Part shown: positions 1-7,967 of the stretch, piece by piece | Layout of the letters: each line of letters opens with the position of its first letter | How positions within the stretch are numbered: the stretch's first letter is position 1 | Assembly: GCF_000737515.1 (NCBI RefSeq) | Contig: NZ_CP006587.1 | Coordinates: 620,001-684,000 of the forward strand | Length of the DNA stretch: 64,000 bases | Source: Hymenobacter sp. APR13 | GTDB lineage: Bacteria > Bacteroidota > Bacteroidia > Cytophagales > Hymenobacteraceae | Direction: 5' to 3' | Program-made: the position numbers and the translations under genes | The notes under the pieces: model-generated | Databases searched by the model: none | What the model was told of the DNA's origin: nothing | What the model saw: the letters and a program-made list of their open reading frames with translations, nothing else

Positions 1-21
1 CGTTCCCAAGCCCTATTCCCT

Positions 22-54
22 AAGCACTAACAACTAAGCACCAAGCACTAAAAA
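22..54. repeat. Simple AAGCAC/ACTAA repeat before the first gene
   Basis: The bases just upstream of the first gene are a short degenerate direct repeat built on AAGCACTAA and ACTAAGCACC. Low-complexity runs of this kind are frequent between genes in Bacteroidota. It ends directly at the start codon at 55, so it would form the immediate 5' leader. No promoter box was recognised in it. Confidence 0.5.
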
Positions 55-1695
55 ATGTCTTCCCGCCGACACTTTCTGCAACGGGCCGCGCTGAGTGGGG
101 CGGGGCTGCTGCTGGCGCCGCTGGCGGGGCTGCATTCCTGCGCGCCGGGCACCGGGCGCAGCCACATCCGGGGCAGTTTGCACGGCGCCAACCACGCCAC
201 CGGCCACCTGCTGCGCGACCCCGCCCGCCTGCCCGCGCCCACCCGCACCCAGACCGTGGAGGTGCTGATTGTGGGCGGCGGCATTGCCGGCCTGGCGGCC
301 CGGCGCGAGCTGCAGCGCCAGGGTTTGCGCCCCGAGCAGGTGCTGCTGGTGGAGCTGGACGAGGCGCCCGGCGGCAACTCCCGCGCCGGCCGCAACGCCA
401 GCGCCGCCTACCCCTGGGGCGCCCACTACCTGCCCGTGCCCGACCCGCGCAACCACGCGCTGCTGGGGTTTCTGCAGGAAGCCGGCGTCATTACCGGCAC
501 GCACGCAGCCTCGGGCCTGCCCGTCTACAACGAGTACCACCTCTGCCACGACCCCGAAGAGCGCCTGTATCTGCGCGGGCAGTGGCAAAACGGGCTGGTA
601 CCGGAGCTGGGCGTGCCCGCCGAAGAGAAAGCGCAGATTGCCCGCTTCTTCCAGCTGATTGATGAGCTGCGCCAGGCCGTGGGGCAGGATGGGCGCGACG
701 CCTTCCGGATTCCGGTGCAGGAATGCTCCCGCGACCCGCAGTTTCAGCGCCTCGACGAGCAGTCGTTTGACGCTTATCTGGACGCGCAGGGCTTCAGCAG
801 CCCGCACCTGCGCTGGTACCTCAACTACAGCTGCCAGGACGACTACGGCGCCACCACGTCCCAGGTATCGGCGTGGGCAGGCTTGCACTACTTTGCGGCG
901 CGCAAGGGCCGCGCCCACAACGCCACCGCCGCAGACGTGCTGACCTGGCCCGAAGGCAACGGCTTCCTGGCCGAGCAGCTGCGCCGCCAGGCCACCTCCC
1001 CCATCCTGCCCAACACCGTCGCCTACGCCCTGCACGACACCGCCGAGGGCCTGGCCGTGGATTGCTACGACGTGGTGCAGCACCGCAGCACCCGCGTGCA
1101 GGCGCGCCGCGTCATCATGGCCACGCCGCTGTTTGTCACCGAGCGGCTGCTAACCACGCTGCCCGCCGCCGCGCACCGCGTCCTGCCCTGCCACCGCGCC
1201 CCGTGGGTGGTCGTGAACCTGACCGTGACGGAGCTGCCGCAGGGCCCGGGCCAGCCGCTGAGCTGGGACAACGTGCTCTACGGCACCGATTCAGTAGGCT
1301 ACGTGAGTGCCCGCCACCAGGAGCTGCGCCAGCCCGGAGCCGAGCCGCTGGTGCTCACCTGGTACCTGCCGCTACCCGCCGCCGACCCCATTGCCACCCG
1401 CCGCCAGGCCTACCAGACCAGCTACGACGAGTGGGTGCGCCGCGCCCTCACCGAGCTGGAAACCGCCCACCCCGGCCTCACGCCCCTGGTGCAGCGCGCC
1501 GACGTGTGGGTGTGGGGCCACGGCATGGTGGCGCCCACGCCCGGCTTCGTGTGGGGCCCGGCCCGGCCGGCGGCCGCGCAGCCCTGGCAGCAGAAGCTGT
1601 TTTTCGCCCACACTGACCTGAGCGGCATGTCCATCTTCGAGGAGGGCTTCTACCAGGGCCTGCGCGCCGCCGGGGAGGTGCTGGCGGCCGGTTAA
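55..1695 (+). CDS. Tat-exported FAD-dependent oxidoreductase (amine-oxidase-like)
   Basis: A 546-residue flavoprotein. The N-terminus has a twin-arginine motif (SRRHFLQ, residues 3-9), a hydrophobic stretch and an LHSC sequence ending at Cys29, which could be an atypical lipobox, so a folded cofactor-loaded protein exported by Tat is likely. The dinucleotide-binding GGGIAGLAA (74-82) is followed by VELDEAPGGNSR (99-110), the second FAD-contacting segment of monoamine-oxidase/phytoene-desaturase-like enzymes. The C-terminus (GMSIFEEGFYQGLRAAGEV) resembles the closing FAD motif of that superfamily. The substrate cannot be read from sequence. The next gene, 72 bp downstream on the same strand, encodes a histidine-bearing membrane protein and may be its partner. 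Its own upstream operon context lies outside the window. Confidence 0.8.
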   Translation: MSSRRHFLQRAALSGAGLLLAPLAGLHSCAPGTGRSHIRGSLHGANHATGHLLRDPARLPAPTRTQTVEVLIVGGGIAGLAARRELQRQGLRPEQVLLVELDEAPGGNSRAGRNASAAYPWGAHYLPVPDPRNHALLGFLQEAGVITGTHAASGLPVYNEYHLCHDPEERLYLRGQWQNGLVPELGVPAEEKAQIARFFQLIDELRQAVGQDGRDAFRIPVQECSRDPQFQRLDEQSFDAYLDAQGFSSPHLRWYLNYSCQDDYGATTSQVSAWAGLHYFAARKGRAHNATAADVLTWPEGNGFLAEQLRRQATSPILPNTVAYALHDTAEGLAVDCYDVVQHRSTRVQARRVIMATPLFVTERLLTTLPAAAHRVLPCHRAPWVVVNLTVTELPQGPGQPLSWDNVLYGTDSVGYVSARHQELRQPGAEPLVLTWYLPLPAADPIATRRQAYQTSYDEWVRRALTELETAHPGLTPLVQRADVWVWGHGMVAPTPGFVWGPARPAAAQPWQQKLFFAHTDLSGMSIFEEGFYQGLRAAGEVLAAG

Positions 1696-1767
1696 GGCCC
1701 GCCGGTTCCCCGGAATCAGCCTGTTTGAAAAGCCGTATTTTCGGTCACCTTCTGGTTTTCTACCGCC

Positions 1768-2838
1768 ATGCCCGTACTGTCACCGCCTGCCGTTGCGCCC
1801 CGCCGCCAGCCCTGGATTCGCTCCGCGGCGTTTGATGGGCTCTGGATTCTGGGGCCGCCGTTTCTGGCGCTGGCGGCCGTGGCAGCCCTGCCCGCCACGG
1901 CCCGCACCACCGCCCAGATGCCGGTATGGGCTTGGGTGGCGCTGGTGGTGCTGGTAGACGTGGCGCACGTGTACAGCACCCTGTTTCGCACCTACTTCGA
2001 CCGGGCGCGGCGGCAGCGGTTCCGCACGCTGCTGTGGGCGGTGCCGCTGGGTTGCTACGCGGCCGGCGTGGCCCTGTACGGGCTGGGCAGCGCGCTGTGG
2101 TTCTGGCGGGTGCTGGCCTACGTGGCCGTGTTTCACTTCGTGCGCCAGCAGTACGGCTTCCTGCGCCTCTACGCCCGCCACGAGCCCGCCCCGCCCCTCG
2201 CCCGCCACTTCGACACGGTGCTGATTTACGCCGCCACGCTCTACCCACTGCTGTGGTGGCACTTGGCGCCGGAGCGCCACTTCAACTGGTTCGTGCCCGG
2301 TGACTTCGTGCAAACCGACTGGCCGGCCGGCCGCCAGCTGCTGACCGGCCTCTACCTGGCCCTGCTGACTGCCTACGCCGTCAAAGAGCGGTGGCTGTGG
2401 CGCCGCTCGGGTGTCGTCAACTGGCCCCGCAACCTGCTGCTGCTCGGCACGGCCGCGTCGTGGTATGTCGGCATCGTGCTCTTCAACGGCGACTTGGCTT
2501 TCACACTGCTCAACGTGGTGGCGCACGGCATTCCGTACCTGGCGCTGGTGTGGGCGGCCAGTGAGCCAGCCCCCACGGCGGCGCCGGCGGCGCGGCCCTG
2601 GTGGCACGGGCGCTACGGCGTGTCCCTGTTTCTGGGCGTGCTGGCCGGGCTGGCGCTGCTGGAAGAAGGCCTCTGGGACGGGCTGGTGTGGCGCGAGCAC
2701 GCCGGTGTATTCGGCTGGTTTCAGCAGCTGCCGGCCGTATCCGGCGCCTGGGGCCTCACGCTAGTGGTGCCGCTGCTGGCCCTGCCCCAGGCCACGCACT
2801 ACGTGCTGGATGGCTTCATCTGGAAGCGCGGCGCGTAA
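1768..2838 (+). CDS. Polytopic membrane protein with intramembrane histidines
   Basis: A 356-residue integral membrane protein with about eight or nine hydrophobic segments. I do not recognise a named family. Four histidines lie in or beside membrane segments in well-formed motifs: DVAHVYSTLFRTYFD (His67), FHFVRQQYG (His123), NVVAHGIPY (His253) and THYVLDGFIWK (His344, Asp348). Spaced histidines like these are typical of membrane metalloenzymes such as Brp/Blh carotenoid oxygenases or desaturase/hydroxylase-type proteins, so a metal-binding catalytic role is plausible but is inference. It follows the Tat flavoprotein by 72 bp on the same strand and is probably co-transcribed. A palindrome with a GTCATCC core lies immediately downstream. 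Confidence 0.75.
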   Translation: MPVLSPPAVAPRRQPWIRSAAFDGLWILGPPFLALAAVAALPATARTTAQMPVWAWVALVVLVDVAHVYSTLFRTYFDRARRQRFRTLLWAVPLGCYAAGVALYGLGSALWFWRVLAYVAVFHFVRQQYGFLRLYARHEPAPPLARHFDTVLIYAATLYPLLWWHLAPERHFNWFVPGDFVQTDWPAGRQLLTGLYLALLTAYAVKERWLWRRSGVVNWPRNLLLLGTAASWYVGIVLFNGDLAFTLLNVVAHGIPYLALVWAASEPAPTAAPAARPWWHGRYGVSLFLGVLAGLALLEEGLWDGLVWREHAGVFGWFQQLPAVSGAWGLTLVVPLLALPQATHYVLDGFIWKRGA

Positions 2839-2845
2839 CAGACAT

Positions 2846-2944
2846 TGTCATCCTAAGTGAAACGAAGGACCTCATCACGCTTGAACGACTGTTTAAGGCA
2901 GTTAGCCAAGCGTGATAAGGTCCTTCGCTTCACTCAGGATGACA
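2846..2944. repeat. Intergenic palindrome, GTCATCC/GGACCT type
   Basis: Inverted repeat with arms of about 40 bp. The left arm starts TGTCATCCTAAGTGAAACG and the right arm ends with its near-complement CTTCACTCAGGATGACA. It lies 7 bp after the membrane-protein stop and 19 bp from the converging gene at 2964, so it could fold into a long hairpin at the 3' ends of both transcripts. The GTCAT core relates it to the other palindromes in the window. Confidence 0.8.
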
Positions 2945-2963
2945 GTTGTAAAAAGGCAGGTGT

Positions 2964-3242
2964 TTACGCCACCTGCGCCAGCGGCTGCACTACTTCCGCG
3001 TCCAGAATCTCGACCACGAAGCCGCTGTCGGAAGAGTATGATTTGCGGTAGTATACCACCAGGTTGCGGCCGCGGGGCGAGGTGACGGTGGTGGCGCACA
3101 CGTCGCCGTAGGCTTTTTCCTTTTCCAGAAAGGGCCGCAGCAGCTCAATGCTCTGCAGAAACTCCCGGGGCAGAATCCCCTGCTGCTCCTGCAGCTGCAC
3201 GGCACTCACGGGGTACAAAAAACGGGTGTTGAAGACAATCAT
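2964..3242 (-). CDS. Small conserved-looking protein of unknown function
   Basis: A 92-residue protein with no signal peptide or membrane segment. It is a mixed alpha/beta-looking sequence beginning MIVFNTRFLYPVSAVQ, with a charged helix in the middle (LLRPFLEKEKAYGD). I do not recognise a family. It starts at an ATG, has normal coding character for the region and is followed by the palindrome at 2846-2944. The 128 bp between it and the gene at 3371, which reads towards it on the same strand, hold nothing I can name. Confidence 0.55.
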   Translation of the reverse strand: MIVFNTRFLYPVSAVQLQEQQGILPREFLQSIELLRPFLEKEKAYGDVCATTVTSPRGRNLVVYYRKSYSSDSGFVVEILDAEVVQPLAQVA

Positions 3243-3370
3243 CGGAGAGAAATTTCAGGCGAAAAACAGCACTGAATTTCAACACCGTTCACCCCCTGCA
3301 AATTCCCGAAAAAGCACTATCCGTCAGATAAATTACCGTCTTCTCTCTCCACCCCGAAAGTCCCGCTTTT

Positions 3371-4282
3371 TCAGGCCTGAAAGTCCACGATGACGGCTGT
3401 GGAGCCGCCCTGGTCGTCGTCGGTGACAAGCAGCAGCTCGTAGCGGCCGGGACCGGAGCGGCGGCGTACGGCCACGCTTTCCACCTTGCCCCGGTAAGGC
3501 TGGCCGTCGGGCAGCGCCAGCTGCACAAACGTGGCAGGTTTGGTGCCCGGCTGCCGCGCATCCAGCACCCCCACGAAGCTGCCCAGCACGGCGCCATCTA
3601 GCACGGCATCCTGGGTGTCTTCCACCGAGGCCGTCACGAACAGCAGCTCCTCGAAGAACGTGCCGCCCGAAAAGCCGGCCGGTCGGCCCTCAATAGTGGG
3701 CAGCGCTACGTGGGTGGCCTGCACGGGCGGCACCTGGGCGGTGCGGTGGTGCAGGTAGTCGAGCACCGCCGCCAGCGGCAGCCGGAACAGCAGGTTGCCG
3801 GCCGCCGCCCCCACCGTGCGCTGAAACAGCAGCAGCTCCGTGGCGCTGGCCGCCGCCGCCTCCAGGTTGAGCGTGACGCCCGCCGGCAGCAGCTCCCGCA
3901 GGCGCGCATACAGGCCGGCCATACTCACCGGATACACCGTGCTGGCCGCCTGCCCGGCCGCCAGCGGTACCCAGAAACCGCCTTCCCGCGCCGAAGTAGC
4001 GCCCGAGCCAAAGGCCAGCAGCCCCGTTTCATGGGTACGCGGGTCGGTCAGGGCCGTCAGGCACTCCAGGTCGGGCTTGAGGGTTTTGGCAATGCGGCCG
4101 GTGCTGAAATGCGCCGTATCGAACAGCGTGATGTGCTGGCCGGGCTGCAGCTCCGCCGCCTCGAACTGATACAGCAAAGGCGAGTCGTCGCCGATAACGT
4201 ACACCGTGCCGCCCACTATTTCCACCCCCGACGCGGACGGCAGATTAGGCAGTTCAAGCTGGCGAAGAATGGTAGCGCGCAT
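3371..4282 (-). CDS. DUF6929-like protein, probable beta-propeller fold
   Basis: A 303-residue protein with no obvious signal peptide. It is rich in short beta-strand/turn patterns (GVEIVGGTVYVIGDDSPLLY; YELLLVTDDDQGGSTAVIVD), consistent with a propeller-like or repeat beta structure, and I associate it tentatively with the Bacteroidota family DUF6929. The ATG at 4282 (MRATILRQLELPNLPS) is chosen because the frame upstream of it runs through the low-complexity GGTGGAGTGGTGG repeat and would encode an unnatural W/G/H/P-rich leader. No function is known, and the gene is separated from the OmpA-family gene upstream only by that repeat. Confidence 0.65.
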   Translation of the reverse strand: MRATILRQLELPNLPSASGVEIVGGTVYVIGDDSPLLYQFEAAELQPGQHITLFDTAHFSTGRIAKTLKPDLECLTALTDPRTHETGLLAFGSGATSAREGGFWVPLAAGQAASTVYPVSMAGLYARLRELLPAGVTLNLEAAAASATELLLFQRTVGAAAGNLLFRLPLAAVLDYLHHRTAQVPPVQATHVALPTIEGRPAGFSGGTFFEELLFVTASVEDTQDAVLDGAVLGSFVGVLDARQPGTKPATFVQLALPDGQPYRGKVESVAVRRRSGPGRYELLLVTDDDQGGSTAVIVDFQA

Positions 4283-4283
4283 C

Positions 4284-4372
4284 TGGTGGAGTGGTGGGGT
4301 GGTGGGTTGGTGGAGTGGTGGATTGGCAGAATGGCGGTCAGCTGATAATCCACCAACCCACCACTCCACTCA
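4284..4372. repeat. G-rich direct and inverted repeat (GGTGGAGTGGTGG)
   Basis: The left part contains two copies of GGTGGAGTGGTGG-like units on the plus strand. The right part is the complement (CCACCAACCCACCACTCC), so a long hairpin with an imperfect G-rich arm is possible. It fills the gap between the stop of the OmpA-family gene at 4379 and the start at 4282. It lacks the T-run of a standard terminator but may act in RNA stability or termination. Confidence 0.7.
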
Positions 4373-4378
4373 TCCAGC

Positions 4379-6430
4379 TTACTTCACAATCGTGAATTCT
4401 ACGCGGCGGTTGAGGCGGCGGGTTTCTTCTTTGTCGTTGCTGGCGCGGGGCTTGCTGCCGCCGTAGCCTACTACACTGAGGCGGCGCTCGGGCACGCCGC
4501 GCGTGATGAGGTAGCGGCGCACCTCAGCCACCCGGTCTTCGGAGAGCTTCTGGTTGAGGTCGGCGTTGCCCTGGTTGTCGGTGTGGCCTTCCAGGCGGAT
4601 ATTCACGGTTGGGTTGTCGGCCAGGGTGCGGGCCAGGCGGTTGAGCTCGGCGTAGGAAGCCGGCAGCATGGTGTATTTGCCCTGAGCAAAAATCAGGGTG
4701 GGCAGCTCCAGGCTGGAGCCCACGGCGGCCGGCACCAGCAGCAAATCGATGGTGCGCGAGCCGGTCATGCGCACCGTGTCGGTGGCCGTGAGGAAGCCGG
4801 GGCTGGTGGCCGCCACCCGGTAGCGGCCCGCCGGCAAGGTCAGCTGAAACGCGCCGCTGCCCGCCGCGCTGCGGCCGGTGGCATTGAAGGCAATGTCGTT
4901 GTCGAGCCGGATGACTTTCACTTCGGCAGCCAGCAGCTCGCGGGTTTTGGCGTTGAGCACGCGGCCGGTCAGCAGGGTGCGCGGCGCGGCGGCGGGCGGC
5001 GTCACGGCCACTGCCGGCGCCGCAGAGTCGACAGGGGCAGCTGTGGGCGGCACGCCGGCGGCGGTGCGGTAGAGGTCGGCGGGGCCGTTGGGCGTGCGGG
5101 CCGAAGCATAGTAGGCCTGCTGGCCATCAGCTGTGAGCGAGAAGTAAGCATCAAAGCCCGGCCCGTTGAGCGGCGTGCCGAGGTTGCGCGGCTCGCTCCA
5201 GCGCGTCCAGGAGTCATCGAGGCGGGTACTCACGAAAATATCGGAGCTACCGAAGCCGGCGTGGCCGTAGGAGCTGAAGTAGAGTGTTTTGCCATCGGGT
5301 GCCAGCCAGGGCGCAAATTCGAAGCCCGGCGAGTTGATGCTGCTGCCCAGGCTGCGCGGCTCACTCCAGATGCCGTCGGCGGCGGGCTGGCTGACGTACA
5401 GGTCGTTGGCGCCCTGCGAGTCGCTGCGCTCCAGCGAGAGCAGCAGCACCTTCTCATCGGGCGTCATAAAAAACGACGTGGCCGGGCCGGTGGTGTAATA
5501 GTTAGCTATTTCCAGCGGGGCCGGCCGGCTGCCCTTGCCCAGGCTGCGCGCCACTGTTGAGGCGCTTTCGTCGCGGAAGCTGTTGTCGCGCTCATACGTG
5601 CCGCGCACCAGCAGCCGGCTGCCCTGCGGCCCCACCACGGCCATCACGCCGTTGTGCTGGGGCGTGTTGAGGGCGTCGAGGCGGGTGGCCGGGCCCCAGG
5701 TGCGGCCCTGGTCGGCGGAAGTGCTCACCCAAGCGTCGCCCGATTCGGTGTTGCCCTCGGTGTTGCCGGCGAAGCGGGTGCGGGTGAAGTAGAGCGTGCT
5801 GCCATCCGGGGCCAGCACCGGGTGCAGTTCGTTGCCGGGCGTGTTCAGGGCCGCCACCGGCTCGGGCGTGCCGTAGCCGGGCTGCGAGGCATCCACGTTG
5901 AGGCGCAGCTTGAACAGCCGCCATTGCTGCGTAGCGCGGTTCTGGGGGCGCTGCACCACCACTGGTGTGCCGTTGAACTTGTCGGAATTGGCAATGGCGG
6001 CGCACTTCTCGTTGCCGCGCACCACCAGCTGCACGCTGCCAATGGGGCCGCCGGGCACCAGCTTCCACTGCTGGTAGAAGCTGCCCGACCACGGCCGCTG
6101 CACCAGCGGCGCGTTTTCGTCGGGTTTGTCTACGGTCAGGCACTTGCCGCTGTGGCGCGCCTCAATGCGGTAGTAGTCGCTGCCGGCCGCCACCCGCACA
6201 AAGCGCCATTGCTGGCTGTTGGGATGGGTGAATTCCCACTGCACCACCGCGGCGCCGGGGTCCTGCGAACCTTTGCTGACGTCGAGCGAGCGGCCGCTGC
6301 TGCGGGCCACGATGCCGTACCAGGCGTTTTCCTCGGGAGCAGTTTCGGCGTACTGCGCCCGGAGCGGGCCGGTGCAGAGCAGGGAAATCAGGAAGGCAAC
6401 CAGGGAAAATCGGAACGGCAACTGAAGCAT
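4379..6430 (-). CDS. Ricin-lectin / PD40 / OmpA-like outer-membrane protein
   Basis: A 683-residue envelope protein. Order of parts: signal peptide (about 1-26, ending LRAQ), a ricin-B-type lectin region with QQW repeats (about 35-170), PD40/WD40-like beta-propeller repeats (LAPDGSTLYFTRTR, LAPDGKTLYFSSYG, about 195-460), a proline/alanine linker, a carboxypeptidase-regulatory-like beta domain (about 495-570) and a C-terminal OmpA domain (LEGHTDNQGNADLNQKLSE; GYGGSKP) for peptidoglycan binding. It probably anchors the cell wall and presents carbohydrate- or protein-binding modules. I chose the ATG at 6430 because an upstream in-frame TTG at 6460 would only add ten residues ahead of a good signal sequence. 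PD40-OmpA proteins are common in Bacteroidota; the added ricin module is less usual. Confidence 0.88.
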   Translation of the reverse strand: MLQLPFRFSLVAFLISLLCTGPLRAQYAETAPEENAWYGIVARSSGRSLDVSKGSQDPGAAVVQWEFTHPNSQQWRFVRVAAGSDYYRIEARHSGKCLTVDKPDENAPLVQRPWSGSFYQQWKLVPGGPIGSVQLVVRGNEKCAAIANSDKFNGTPVVVQRPQNRATQQWRLFKLRLNVDASQPGYGTPEPVAALNTPGNELHPVLAPDGSTLYFTRTRFAGNTEGNTESGDAWVSTSADQGRTWGPATRLDALNTPQHNGVMAVVGPQGSRLLVRGTYERDNSFRDESASTVARSLGKGSRPAPLEIANYYTTGPATSFFMTPDEKVLLLSLERSDSQGANDLYVSQPAADGIWSEPRSLGSSINSPGFEFAPWLAPDGKTLYFSSYGHAGFGSSDIFVSTRLDDSWTRWSEPRNLGTPLNGPGFDAYFSLTADGQQAYYASARTPNGPADLYRTAAGVPPTAAPVDSAAPAVAVTPPAAAPRTLLTGRVLNAKTRELLAAEVKVIRLDNDIAFNATGRSAAGSGAFQLTLPAGRYRVAATSPGFLTATDTVRMTGSRTIDLLLVPAAVGSSLELPTLIFAQGKYTMLPASYAELNRLARTLADNPTVNIRLEGHTDNQGNADLNQKLSEDRVAEVRRYLITRGVPERRLSVVGYGGSKPRASNDKEETRRLNRRVEFTIVK

Positions 6431-6561
6431 GGGCAACAAAACGGAAGGTAGGGCCCGCAAGTTAAGGCAAAACCCTCCGGCCGCCGAAAAGCAGCGCGCC
6501 GCCCCCCTTCAGCAGGAGTGCGGCGCATCTCAATCAAGCTACGGGCGCTGGCCCGGAGCGG

Positions 6562-6756
6562 CTACTGAGCGTTGTGGATATACTTGAACCGAACGAACCG
6601 GTCGTTTTCGTAAATGGCGGTGAAATGGCCGCTGCTCTGGGGCTTCTGTTCGGCTTTGCGCTCGGGCTTTGGTGTGGCGGGCATAGAAGTAGATGGGTAA
6701 ATCCCGGGCATCATGCCGGGAACGTGACAGATGAAGGAGAGGATTTTTGAAGCCAT
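6562..6756 (-). CDS. Small protein of unknown function
   Basis: A 64-residue frame starting at an ATG: MASKILSFICHVPGMMPG, then a proline/lysine-rich middle and a more ordered C-terminus (HFTAIYENDRFVRFKY). No family was recognised and there is no clear ribosome-binding site, so its reality rests on ordinary codon use and its position in an otherwise empty gap. Confidence 0.45.
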   Translation of the reverse strand: MASKILSFICHVPGMMPGIYPSTSMPATPKPERKAEQKPQSSGHFTAIYENDRFVRFKYIHNAQ

Positions 6757-7181
6757 GGTGTAGAGTTTGTTTTCGTGGTGCAGAGAGGTTTGAGCGGAGG
6801 AAAAGCAGCCGATCAGACGTAGCAGACGCTTTTTCTGATCATCGTTTCAAATGTAAAGATATTATCATTCGATTGAATGATGCTAAGGTAAATTTTTTAT
6901 CAAATAAGTATAAATACCTACTTTCCCGTATATTTCCATCAGTGCCAACACGTAGCCCGCTCTACGTGCCAGCACGGACTCCGCAGGGGCCTATATGGCT
7001 TATAACATGCGCATTATGCATCACCGGCCGACCCGCCTCTCAATTTCGGATCTACCCCAAGAAGCCCTATTGCCGTCTGCCATCTGCCCTGGTGGGCAAT
7101 ACTATCATGGTTCAGCAGGCCGCTAGCCCGCCTACCAGTGCTAGCAGCGTACTCATATCAATACCGATAAAATCAGTGGCG
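6757..7181. other. AT-rich intergenic region without a recognised gene
   Basis: About 425 bp between a small gene and the response-regulator gene. The part around 6840-6930 is clearly richer in A and T than the surroundings. Two small hairpins are visible: ATCATTC-GATT-GAATGAT at 6864-6881 and CACGTA/TACGTG around GCCCGCTC near 6949-6968. An open frame on the plus strand runs across it but continues antisense into the regulator gene and shows no protein-like pattern. It may hold the promoter of the small gene at 6562 or a remnant of lost DNA. Confidence 0.4.
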
Positions 7182-7859
7182 CTAGTTGATCAGCCGGTGC
7201 CGCAACGCGTACTGAATCAGCCCTACCATCGATTTGCAGTTGGTTTTCGCCAGAATGTTTCTGCGGTGGGTTTCCACGGTTCGCTCACTGATAAAGAGCT
7301 GTTCGGCAATGTGGGAGTTGGAAAACTCCCGGGCCACCAGTTGCAGCACCTCCTTTTCGCGGTTGGTGAGCTCTGCCGGGTGGCCGGCGGCGGCGGAGCG
7401 CCCCTTGGCAGATGACTGCATGTTCTGCAGCAACATGGCCCCTACCTCCGGGCTAAAGAAGGTATTGCCGGCCGCCACCGCCCGGATTGCCTCGCTCAGC
7501 TCTGCTTTGCTGGTATTTTTCAGCAGATACCCTGCTCCGCCGGCTTCCAGCACCTCTGTCACGGAGGCCTGATCATAGAACATACTCAGGGCCAGCACCC
7601 GTACATCGGGGCGCTGGCTGCGAATCTGGCGGGTGAGTTCCACGCCGCTCATGTGAGGCATGTTCAGGTCGACGATGGCCACGCTCACTTCGGGGTGGCT
7701 GTGCAGGCTGCGCAGCGCCTCCGCCCCAGTGGTGGCCTGGGCCACTACCCGGATATCGGACTCCTGCCGCAGCAGCATCTTGATGCCTTCTATAACCAGC
7801 GGGTGGTCGTCGGCCAGCAGCACATGCGTACGAGCGGGGGAAAGCCGGGAGTCGTTCAT
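7182..7859 (-). CDS. NarL/LuxR-family response regulator
   Basis: A 225-residue two-component regulator. The receiver domain (about 12-130) shows the acidic pair ADD (16-18), the phospho-acceptor Asp64 in AIVDLNMPHMSG and the conserved Lys114 in YLLKN. The C-terminal LuxR-type helix-turn-helix (about 163-222) carries ELTNREKEVLQLVAREFSN and ISERTVETHRRNI. It binds DNA on phosphorylation. The gene lies 108 bp downstream of a histidine kinase on the same strand and is almost surely its partner. The target genes are not visible here. Confidence 0.93.
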   Translation of the reverse strand: MNDSRLSPARTHVLLADDHPLVIEGIKMLLRQESDIRVVAQATTGAEALRSLHSHPEVSVAIVDLNMPHMSGVELTRQIRSQRPDVRVLALSMFYDQASVTEVLEAGGAGYLLKNTSKAELSEAIRAVAAGNTFFSPEVGAMLLQNMQSSAKGRSAAAGHPAELTNREKEVLQLVAREFSNSHIAEQLFISERTVETHRRNILAKTNCKSMVGLIQYALRHRLIN

Positions 7860-7967
7860 AGGAGCAGATTGCAGCCAGTCGGCGGCATAACCAATTTATC
7901 GGGAATGCCACATGAGCGGAAGGTAAAGTACCGTAGCCAAGTAAGATACGGGAATCAGACTATGTTT

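Noticed and set aside
6747..7415. Plus-strand open frame starting in the AT-rich gap
   Set aside because: The second half is antisense to the response regulator and the first half shows no protein-like pattern.
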